Made by a program: the position numbers and the translations under genes | Shown here: positions 1 through 5,305 of the stretch, piece after piece | Layout of the letters: each line of letters opens with the position of its first letter | How positions within the stretch are numbered: position 1 is the stretch's first letter | Source: an uncultured Peptococcaceae bacterium | GTDB lineage: Bacteria > Bacillota > Peptococcia > Peptococcales > Peptococcaceae | DNA: 7,959 bases | Direction of reading: 5' to 3' | Assembly: GCA_902462325.1 (NCBI GenBank) | Contig: CABQBF010000123.1 | Location: forward strand, 1 to 7,959 | The notes under the pieces: generated by a model | What the model was told of the DNA's origin: nothing | Seen by the model: only the letters and a program-made list of their open reading frames with translations | Database searches by the model: none

Positions 1-29
1 AAGTTGGAGATACGGATTAATTCACTCAT
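1..29 (-). CDS. Start of next gene, probably ABC exporter ATP-binding protein (partial, 9 codons visible)
   Basis: The minus strand reads ATG at 29-27 followed by codons for MSELIRISN, then leaves the window. An AGGAG sits seven bases before this ATG, so it is a better start than the ATG at 47-45, which directly abuts the adaptor stop codon and has no good Shine-Dalgarno. Nine residues cannot identify a family. The ABC-ATPase call rests on context: adaptors of the MacA type are nearly always followed by a MacB/LolD-type ATPase, and such ATPases often begin with a short Met-x-x-Leu-Ile-x-Ile stretch. Translational coupling with the upstream adaptor is likely because only 18 bases separate the adaptor stop from this start. 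Confidence 0.55.
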
Positions 30-47
30 AGCTTCGCTCCTATCCAT

Positions 48-1283
48 CTACACAGTCTGCACCGCTACCGTCATGCCCTCGGCGACGCCTTCCGGATTTA
101 AAATCAACAAATCACCGGGCTGCAGGGCACTGCTGATGAGCTGTACGTTCAAATCGTTCTCCAAACCCAGCTCCACTGTCAGCGCTTCTACTGTATTATC
201 TTCTTTCACCCGCATCACCGTGCCGGTGCCGTCGCCGTTATCCAGCACCGCTTCTATGGGCACCGTCAAAGCATCGGCCGCTTCGGCGATAATGATTTCC
301 GCTTTGGCGTTAATGCCGGCAATCAGAGCGTCGTTGCTTTCTGTCAGGCGAATCACCGTCGGAATGACCCGTTCTGCCGCGCTGCCTTCTTTCAATTCGC
401 CGGTAGGCGATATCCGGTCCACCACACCGCTGACCGTCTGCCCTTTTAACACGTCGGCAGTAATTTCCACCGGCTGGCCTACGGCAATATCGGCAACGTC
501 ATACTCGCTGACCGCCACTTCCATTTGCAGCTGCTGCAGATTTTCCACCACAAACATGGGCTTTTTATCATCTGTTTCATCGGCAAAACGTCCCACGTTG
601 ATATTGACTCGGGTAATGGTCCCATCAATGGGACTGATGATTTTACCGTCGGAAAGGGAGTCCTGCTTACGGGCCAAAGCATTCCTGGCCGTTTCAATAT
701 TTTTTAAATCGGAGGCATTGCCCTGCACCTGACCGTTCTCCACACGAAATCCTTTGATGGCAGCCTGCGCCTCGGCCAAAGCCGACTGGGCATTCTCGTT
801 TTCTTCGGCAGAAACACCGCCCACTTCAAACAATGCCGCATTGCGCTCCGCGTCTTTCTGGGCATTTTGTAAATTCTGCACCGCCTGTTCATATTCCGCC
901 TGCTTGCTGCGCAAGCTGTCCTCATATTGGGCCTGGGCCAACGCCAGCGCATCCTGGGCCGAGCCGATTTCATCGGCCATGGCGTCGGTATCCAGAACGG
1001 CTAAGACCTGCCCCTTGGTCACCCGGTCCCCTTCCTTCACATTGATGGCTGTCACCTCATAGTGCAGATTGCTGACAATTTCCACCGTTTCCGTGCCTTC
1101 CAGCGGCGCTTTCAACGAAACCGCGTCCCGCAAAGTCTGCTGTTCCACCGCAACCACATTTACCGGAACGGCTGTCTCACCGCCGCTGCGAAAAAACAGA
1201 AATCCGCCGGCAGCAACAGCTGCCACCACTACTCCGGCAAGGAGTTTCTTTTTGGTCAAAAATTTTTTCTTTTTCTGTTCCAT
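48..1283 (-). CDS. MacA/HlyD-like periplasmic adaptor subunit of an efflux transporter
   Basis: This is a 411-aa membrane-fusion (adaptor) protein that would link an inner-membrane exporter to an outer-membrane channel. Visible order: a Lys-rich N-terminus; one membrane segment or uncleaved signal anchor (about 14-31); first half of the lipoyl-like barrel-sandwich (about 72-98, with EGDRVTKGQVLAVLD); an Ala/Gln/Glu-rich coiled coil (about 103-210); second lipoyl half (SPIDGTITRVNINVG, 217-231); then beta-barrel and membrane-proximal domains to 411. The length is normal for MacA. The frame stays open upstream to 1598, but the start at 1283 is chosen because the membrane segment follows it directly, AAGGA lies about 12 bases before it, and the upstream extension runs through repeat sequence and has no adaptor character. 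The next gene starts within 20 bases, so the two form an operon. The substrate cannot be deduced. Confidence 0.9.
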   Translation of the reverse strand: MEQKKKKFLTKKKLLAGVVVAAVAAGGFLFFRSGGETAVPVNVVAVEQQTLRDAVSLKAPLEGTETVEIVSNLHYEVTAINVKEGDRVTKGQVLAVLDTDAMADEIGSAQDALALAQAQYEDSLRSKQAEYEQAVQNLQNAQKDAERNAALFEVGGVSAEENENAQSALAEAQAAIKGFRVENGQVQGNASDLKNIETARNALARKQDSLSDGKIISPIDGTITRVNINVGRFADETDDKKPMFVVENLQQLQMEVAVSEYDVADIAVGQPVEITADVLKGQTVSGVVDRISPTGELKEGSAAERVIPTVIRLTESNDALIAGINAKAEIIIAEAADALTVPIEAVLDNGDGTGTVMRVKEDNTVEALTVELGLENDLNVQLISSALQPGDLLILNPEGVAEGMTVAVQTV

Positions 1284-1304
1284 ACTGTTATCCGTCCTTT
1301 TTGT

Positions 1305-1332
1305 TTGATAAAAGCAAACACGTTCTTTACAA
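1305..1332 (-). promoter_or_regulatory. Possible promoter of the adaptor operon (alternative reading)
   Basis: On the minus strand TTGTAA (1327-1332) and TATCAA (1305-1310) are separated by 16 bases and lie just before the adaptor start at 1283. Each box matches its consensus at about four of six positions. This competes with the TACACT -10 candidate at 1335-1340 that sits beside the direct repeats. Confidence 0.3.
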
Positions 1333-1334
1333 GC

Positions 1335-1368
1335 AGTGTAGCAAATGAAGCTTACAACAAGCTTACAA
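1335..1368 (-). promoter_or_regulatory. Tandem 10-bp direct repeat in 11-bp register next to a -10-like box
   Basis: On the minus strand TTGTAAGCTT occurs twice exactly (1359-1368 and 1348-1357), one base apart, so the copies fall in an 11-bp register on one face of the helix. Seven bases further on lies TACACT (1335-1340), a weak -10. This geometry, direct repeats one helical turn apart just upstream of -10 with no good -35, is typical of promoters activated by OmpR/PhoB-family response regulators. It is the likely control site of the adaptor operon; the regulator is not in the window. Confidence 0.5.
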
Positions 1369-1420
1369 TTTGCAAATAATTTTGGGAATTTTCTTTTTAT
1401 CTGCTGCCGTTCGGTTTTAT

Positions 1421-1468
1421 TTGCTGTCCTTCGTCCGTTCCATTTTTTTGCTGTCCTTCGCCTGTTCC
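1421..1468. repeat. Two-copy 21-bp direct repeat, 27-bp period
   Basis: TTGCTGTCCTTCG begins at 1421 and again at 1448. Over 21 bases (1421-1441 and 1448-1468) the copies differ at only two positions. A more degraded third copy may begin near 1400 (CTGCTGCCGTTCG). The second copy forms the left edge of the large palindrome at 1450-1580. Confidence 0.6.
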
Positions 1469-1580
1469 TCCGTGGCTTCGGACAAATGACTACGCAGTTC
1501 ACCTCGATTTGGACTACGTCCATCTCGGTTGAACAGCTTGCAATTTGTCCGCCCCAAGTCGGAATTTTGGCGAAGACAGC
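1450..1580. repeat. 131-bp nested imperfect palindrome, ERIC-like in size and form
   Basis: Four nested complementary pairs share one centre. GCTGTCCTTCG (1450-1460) pairs with CGAAGACAGC (1571-1580) with one bulge. CGGACAAAT (1479-1487) pairs perfectly with ATTTGTCCG (1543-1551). GTTCACC (1497-1503) pairs with GGTTGAAC (1527-1534) with one bulge. TGGAC (1510-1514) pairs with GTCCA (1518-1522) around a 3-base loop. The result is a long hairpin with internal loops. Intergenic location and form recall ERIC/BOX-type dispersed repeats. Open frames cross it on both strands, but none looks like a known protein. A structured RNA is the other possibility. Confidence 0.6.
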
Positions 1581-1693
1581 GGAGAGGTTTAACCCCATAA
1601 AAGGGTAGAGAGTGGATAGTTTCCTGCTGTATCCTGCACGGTAGATACATTGTAGGGGATGTTGCCACTAGCGCGAATGAAGCACGGTTTTTT

Positions 1694-1738
1694 GTGTGAA
1701 TGTGCGAATGTGCAAATACCCGCTGGCCGCTAGGCCAG
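1694..1738. repeat. 8-bp tandem triplet plus perfect hairpin (repeat block A)
   Basis: Three 8-bp units run head to tail: GTGTGAAT (1694-1701), GTGCGAAT (1702-1709) and GTGCAAAT (1710-1717). They are preceded by TGAAGCACG and a T-run, the same order as in block B at 2117-2190. Five bases after the last unit comes a perfect hairpin, CTGGCC (1723-1728), loop GCTA, GGCCAG (1733-1738). There is no convincing T-tract, so I do not call a terminator. Confidence 0.6.
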
Positions 1739-1931
1739 TTTGATTGTTGAACTGTTGACAAAGGCGGTGGAACGTTTTTAACTCATAAAGCAGCAAAAGG
1801 TGCTTCATTTCTTCTGGCATGAGGAACACAGTGAAATAGTTTCCATCGTCCGATGTTGAACGGTGGGGTTCTCTCTGCTGCAGCGATTTGTCAGGTATTT
1901 TTATTTCACATTCTGTAAACCCCCTGCAAAT

Positions 1932-1955
1932 TATTATACATTTTTAGAATGTATA
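1932..1955 (-). promoter_or_regulatory. Perfect 8-bp inverted repeat overlapping a consensus -10 hexamer
   Basis: TATACATT (1935-1942) and AATGTATA (1948-1955) are perfect inverted copies around five bases, an operator-like site. On the minus strand it overlaps TATAAT (1937-1932). No -35 stands at the normal distance and no gene lies close downstream (the adaptor start is 650 bases away), so function is uncertain in such AT-rich sequence. Confidence 0.35.
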
Positions 1956-2116
1956 TCCCCTTATAAAAACAACAGTTTTTATTTTCTTTTTGCATAATTT
2001 TTCATGTTTTCTTAACAAAAATCCCTTTACATTCCCAATCTAAATAAGTATAGATTAATAATCATGCAAAACAATTTATGTATTATAAAACAGCGGAACT
2101 GTCCGATGCCCAACGC

Positions 2117-2190
2117 TTGATGCGCGTTTGAAGCGCGCTTGAAGCACGTTTGAAGCACGTTTTTCTGTGCAAATGTGCAAATGGGCAAAT
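2117..2190. repeat. Four 11-bp tandem units then three 8-bp tandem units (repeat block B)
   Basis: Four units run without gaps: TTGATGCGCGT (2117-2127), TTGAAGCGCGC (2128-2138), TTGAAGCACGT (2139-2149) and TTGAAGCACGT (2150-2160). After TTTTCT come GTGCAAAT (2167-2174), GTGCAAAT (2175-2182) and GGGCAAAT (2183-2190). The order 'GAAGCACG, T-run, GTGNAAT units' is the same as in block A, so both are copies of one repeat family. The 11-bp period equals about one helical turn. Confidence 0.75.
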
Positions 2191-2225
2191 AGTCGGGTAC
2201 ACGGAGGGAGGGGGCGAAGGGCAGT

Positions 2226-2264
2226 AAAAAAAAACGAACCTGCCCCTTTTGGCACAGCTTCGTT
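2226..2264 (-). terminator. Intrinsic terminator of the DUF1275 gene
   Basis: The minus-strand transcript has AACGAA (2264-2259), then CTG pairing with CAG and a CC/GG closing part, a small A-rich loop, then TTCGTT (2238-2233), followed by a run of nine T (2234-2226, partly in the stem). It begins 18 bases after the stop codon of the gene at 2282. The stem has a G-G mismatch and a small bulge. Confidence 0.8.
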
Positions 2265-2281
2265 CCTGTTTTGCAGCGTAT

Positions 2282-2974
2282 TTATTTTTGCGGCTTCTTG
2301 TGAAACAAAAACTCCATATTGTCTTCTTCCCGAAACATAATCAAAAAGCACAGGGCCAAGGGCGCCAAATCCACCAGCACAGCCCAGTAGTGCAGCCATT
2401 TGCTGCAGATTGCACCCAACAGCGCGCCCACCATAAAGGCGACAACCAAACAATAATACATCAGACTTTTGTTGCGCTGTCCTGCATCGCCGGTGTGCTC
2501 GTAGCGGTACATAGCTTCCGCCGCACTGCGCAGATTGCCGGTACACATGGTAGTGGCATAGGCATTGCCGCGAACTTTGCGAAAGCTCTCCACCTGCAGC
2601 GCACAGACAAAGGAAATCATACTGTTGGCCAGCCAATTCCAGGCGGCACCTAAAAAAACAGTCAGCGTAAGAATCAAGATTTCCAGCAGCAAAATCACTT
2701 GCCGCCAGTGCAGATTGGTCTTTTCTTTACAACTGTTGCGCAGCTTTTCTGCTATCAAAATCCCAAAGGCAAATACTGCAATGGGAATAAAATACTGCAG
2801 CGCTGTTTCCCATTGACATTGAGCCAGACTGATGCCCAGCAGCACAATGTTGCCGGTCTGGGCGTTGGCAAATACTTCGCCCCGGCAAAGATAGCTGTAA
2901 GCGTCTAAAAAACCGCCGGCCAGCATCAACAAAAATCCCAATAGAAGCGACTCGGACATCTGCTGTTTTACCAT
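2282..2974 (-). CDS. DUF1275/YoaK-family integral membrane protein
   Basis: A 230-aa polytopic membrane protein of about six segments (roughly 8-27, 42-54, 61-77, 93-112, 171-189 and 196-214). The family signature is visible: a Gly-Gly-Phe-x-Asp-Ala motif in the first segment (GGFLDAYSYL, 20-29), then ANAQTGNIVLLG (36-47), and a second Thr-Gly-Asn at TTMCTGNLRS (141-150). The molecular function of the family is not established, so none is given. The start at 2974 has GGGGAG about seven bases upstream; an in-frame ATG 20 codons earlier has an Arg/Trp-rich extension and no good ribosome site. The gene is isolated: promoter at 3049-3077, a terminator on each side. It is not part of the hydrogenase operon. 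Confidence 0.88.
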   Translation of the reverse strand: MVKQQMSESLLLGFLLMLAGGFLDAYSYLCRGEVFANAQTGNIVLLGISLAQCQWETALQYFIPIAVFAFGILIAEKLRNSCKEKTNLHWRQVILLLEILILTLTVFLGAAWNWLANSMISFVCALQVESFRKVRGNAYATTMCTGNLRSAAEAMYRYEHTGDAGQRNKSLMYYCLVVAFMVGALLGAICSKWLHYWAVLVDLAPLALCFLIMFREEDNMEFLFHKKPQK

Positions 2975-3048
2975 CGGCACTCTCCCCCTTCTGTTGTGGC
3001 CGCCCCATCGGCGCAGCCAGGTTTGTGGTTGCAACGGTCTTACCTTTC

Positions 3049-3077
3049 ATTGTAAGCATTTTTCTGAAAAAAAACAA
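3049..3077 (-). promoter_or_regulatory. Sigma-70-type promoter of the DUF1275 gene
   Basis: TTGTTT (3072-3077) and TACAAT (3049-3054) are separated by exactly 17 bases on the minus strand, the spacer being T- and A-rich. The -10 matches five of six. It lies about 75 bases before the ATG at 2974 and downstream of the hydrogenase terminator, which fits an independent unit. Confidence 0.65.
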
Positions 3078-3177
3078 GGGCTGTCGGCAAGAATACAACA
3101 TCATTCCGATTTTGTTCCGATGCCAATCAAACCAACGCCGGCCACAAAAAGAAACATAAACACAAGTATTCCGGACG

Positions 3178-3212
3178 AAAAAACAGAAGCCCTCCAACAG
3201 GAGAGCCTCTGT
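3178..3212 (-). terminator. Strong intrinsic terminator of the hydrogenase operon
   Basis: The minus-strand RNA forms a 13-bp stem with no mismatch, two pairs being G-U: 3212-3200 (ACAGAGGCTCTCC) with 3195-3183 (GGAGGGCTTCTGT), loop TGTT. It is followed by a T-run (3183-3178). It begins 23 bases after the stop codon of the HybB-like gene and marks the end of the operon. Confidence 0.92.
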
Positions 3213-3235
3213 AAAATCCCATATTACAATTTGAC

Positions 3236-4444
3236 TTACATAATAGCCTGATTGAAACCGCTTGCCGATTCGTTTTCCACGTCTTTGTTTTCTGCTGCGT
3301 CACCGGGCAGACCAAAGAAGAACGGGAAGTTTTCGGTAATCCACAGATAAGCCAGGAATGCCAGGCAGAACAGACCGATGGTAGACACAATTTCCATAAA
3401 GGATGGGAAGTAGCCGCCGCCTAAAGAAGCAACGTGAGCGGACATCCCCGTAAATACCACGTTCAATCTGGTCAATACCAGACCGGCCATACCGGACAGG
3501 CCGAATACCAGCAAACCGCCCTGAGTTTTGCCAAATGGCAGGAAATGAATGATAATCGGCAGAACGCACAACAGCACCATTTCCAGAATAAACATGTTTC
3601 CGCACAGGGTGAAGGAGAATACATTGCCTAACTGACCGCGGCTTACCAAATCAGCGCCTTTCAACACAAAGTAAACTGCCATCAGCACCGCGGAAATACG
3701 GCTCAAGCCGTACAGCATTTCGGTATCAATTTTCATGTTGTAGCGGCTGTTGGTCCAGATATATTCTACGATGGCAACGCAGGGGCCAACGAAGAAAGCG
3801 GATAACAGGAACAGCCATGGCATCATCTGGGTAGCCCAGATTGGATCCAATTTGGCAGGCATAGCCAGATACAAGGAACCTAAGGAAGCCTGATGGCCCA
3901 GAGGTACGGTACATGCAGCAATAAACACAATCTGCATAATTGGCTGCATTTTTTTCTTGAATTTAGGCGCAACCTTTTCTGCCCCTACTTCAATCAATTC
4001 GATAACCTGCAGCACCATATAAGCTACGATGCACATGTAAACCTCAAACATTGGGGAGTGAACCCCTGGAGAAACGAATGGTCTCCAGAAGTTATCCCAA
4101 CGACCAATTTCTACGATTAAGATTAACAGCACCAGCACATAACCGATGAAGGATAACAGCAGGCATCTTCTGGATACCGGTTCATATTTTTCAACGTGGA
4201 AAATATGGGTAATGATGGCCGTACTAAAGCCTGCGCCAGCCAAAGCGATGACGTTCATATCGGCGCCAATCCATGCGCCCCATGGCATGGTATCGTTCAA
4301 ATTGCTCCATTCGCCAAGCCCTGCATAATATCTGGCCAGAATTAACACCAAAGCAACGGCCAGAACAACAAGCATACCAATGCGGACCGGTGTGATGCGC
4401 AAATTCCATCTTGATTTTGGAGTTTTAAAAACCCAGTTTTTCAT
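3236..4444 (-). CDS. HybB/NrfD-family integral membrane quinone-reacting subunit of the hydrogenase
   Basis: A 402-aa protein of the NrfD/PsrC superfamily, closest in character to HybB of hydrogenase 2. About ten membrane helices are visible (roughly 22-42, 61-81, 94-113, 130-153, 168-190, 206-229, 246-264, 275-300, 308-331, 350-369). Family features: PWGAWIG (54-60), HQASLGSLY (184-192), TRLNV (325-329) and YFPSFMEI (345-352). The family exchanges electrons between a periplasmic ferredoxin-like subunit and menaquinone, without necessarily binding heme; no obvious heme-ligand pattern is seen. The C-terminal tail is polar and acidic. The start has GGGAGG eight bases upstream and lies 18 bases after the stop of the four-cluster subunit, so it is the third and last gene of the operon. 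Annotation pipelines may label it nrfD or hybB. Confidence 0.92.
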   Translation of the reverse strand: MKNWVFKTPKSRWNLRITPVRIGMLVVLAVALVLILARYYAGLGEWSNLNDTMPWGAWIGADMNVIALAGAGFSTAIITHIFHVEKYEPVSRRCLLLSFIGYVLVLLILIVEIGRWDNFWRPFVSPGVHSPMFEVYMCIVAYMVLQVIELIEVGAEKVAPKFKKKMQPIMQIVFIAACTVPLGHQASLGSLYLAMPAKLDPIWATQMMPWLFLLSAFFVGPCVAIVEYIWTNSRYNMKIDTEMLYGLSRISAVLMAVYFVLKGADLVSRGQLGNVFSFTLCGNMFILEMVLLCVLPIIIHFLPFGKTQGGLLVFGLSGMAGLVLTRLNVVFTGMSAHVASLGGGYFPSFMEIVSTIGLFCLAFLAYLWITENFPFFFGLPGDAAENKDVENESASGFNQAIM

Positions 4445-4462
4445 CTCGATAACCTCCCTTTC

Positions 4463-5287
4463 CTATTCTTCTGTTTTTTCTTCTGCGGCATGACCTTCAT
4501 GGGCCACAGCATGACGGCGTTTGGCATAAATGCTGGCGCCAGTCCAGGCCAATGCGCCTACAGCAAAAATAGGCAGTGTGAAACGGGTAAAGCCGTGAAC
4601 ATTTTTCGGAACGGATTTTTCCGGCAGATCGGTCGGGAAGCCCAGTTCGCCAAAGTCTACGTCAGAAATATACAGCCAGCTGGTACCGCCCACTTCATTC
4701 TCGCCATAAACATGGTTCAGATAGCGGCTGTCGTTGTCGATAATTTCATGAGCCCTGGCCAGCATTTCATCACGGCTGCCGAATGTCAGCGCACCGGTCG
4801 GACATACGCTGGCGCAGGCCGGCGCTTCGCCGTCAGCCAGCTTGGAACTACAGAACTGACATTTCATAACGGAAGGCATTACCTTTTCCCATTCGTATTT
4901 TGGAATATCGAACGGACAGGCAATCATGCAGTACCGGCAACCTACGCACAATTCCGGATTATACTGTACAGCGCCCTGTTCGGTCTGATGGAATGCGTGC
5001 GCAAAACATACAGAGGAACAAGCCGGGTCTAAGCAATGCATACACTGCCGTTTTACAAAACGCCATATTTCCTGGCCGTCTTTATTTATCTTCATATGAT
5101 GTACTGTGGTCCAGGTGTTGCTGTCCAGTTCCACATCCATCCCATGAGCATTTTCGAATTCGTGGGTTTCAGGATTCTCAAAGCTCTGGTTATTCCACAG
5201 CTTGCAGGCAACGGTACAGCCGCCGCAGCCAACGCATTTGGTTAAATCTACTAAAACACTTTTTTGATCAGTTACAGTCGTAGCCAT
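4463..5287 (-). CDS. HybA/FdnH-like four-cluster [4Fe-4S] electron-transfer subunit, membrane-anchored
   Basis: A 274-aa ferredoxin-like subunit with exactly 16 Cys in four groups: 18/21/24/28, 82/85/90/94, 114/117/120/124 and 143/146/158/162. This is the usual arrangement for four [4Fe-4S] clusters in the DmsB/FdnH/HybA family. Group two ends in Cys-Phe where Cys-Pro is commoner. There is no N-terminal signal. One hydrophobic segment (about 236-255) is followed by KRRH, which puts the C-terminus inside and the cluster domain outside, as in FdnH. The expected export route is therefore as passenger of the Tat-signal hydrogenase encoded just upstream. GGAGG lies eight bases before the start; the gap to the hydrogenase stop is 18 bases. 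It would carry electrons between the hydrogenase and the HybB-like subunit. Confidence 0.93.
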   Translation of the reverse strand: MATTVTDQKSVLVDLTKCVGCGGCTVACKLWNNQSFENPETHEFENAHGMDVELDSNTWTTVHHMKINKDGQEIWRFVKRQCMHCLDPACSSVCFAHAFHQTEQGAVQYNPELCVGCRYCMIACPFDIPKYEWEKVMPSVMKCQFCSSKLADGEAPACASVCPTGALTFGSRDEMLARAHEIIDNDSRYLNHVYGENEVGGTSWLYISDVDFGELGFPTDLPEKSVPKNVHGFTRFTLPIFAVGALAWTGASIYAKRRHAVAHEGHAAEEKTEE

Positions 5288-5305
5288 TCTTCATACCTCC
5301 CCCTC

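Larger units (their letters stand above)
1284..2225. other. Long intergenic region without a credible gene
   Basis: Between the adaptor start and the terminator of the DUF1275 gene I find no ORF with a recognisable family, a good ribosome site and normal composition. The left half (1284-1740) holds the adaptor control repeats, the 21-bp direct repeat, the 131-bp palindrome and a repeat block. The middle (about 1740-2100) is AT-rich with a symmetric site at 1935-1955 and isolated promoter-like boxes. The right part (2117-2190) is tandem repeat. The frames on the minus strand at 1417-1761 and 2076-2636 both translate the related repeat blocks, which explains why they look alike (FAHSHIHTKNRAS versus FAHLHICTEKRAS). 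Confidence 0.6.

Noticed and set aside
1284..1598. N-terminal extension of the adaptor up to 1598
   Set aside because: The extension translates the 21-bp repeats and the palindrome, has no adaptor features, and would bury the membrane segment. The start at 1283 has a ribosome site and direct membrane segment.
1723..1738. Terminator at the perfect CTGGCC hairpin
   Set aside because: No gene ends there on either strand and only a very short T stretch follows.
1417..1761. 114-aa minus-strand ORF
   Set aside because: It consists of repeat block A and the 131-bp palindrome; no known fold, no good ribosome site. Its likeness to part of the ORF at 2076-2636 is explained by the shared repeat family.
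2727..3197. 156-aa minus-strand ORF overlapping the DUF1275 gene
   Set aside because: Its larger part is a frame shadow of the DUF1275 gene, and its start lies inside the hydrogenase terminator.
4490..5032. 180-aa and similar plus-strand ORFs opposite the hydrogenase operon
   Set aside because: They are antisense shadows of strongly supported genes, without recognisable domains.
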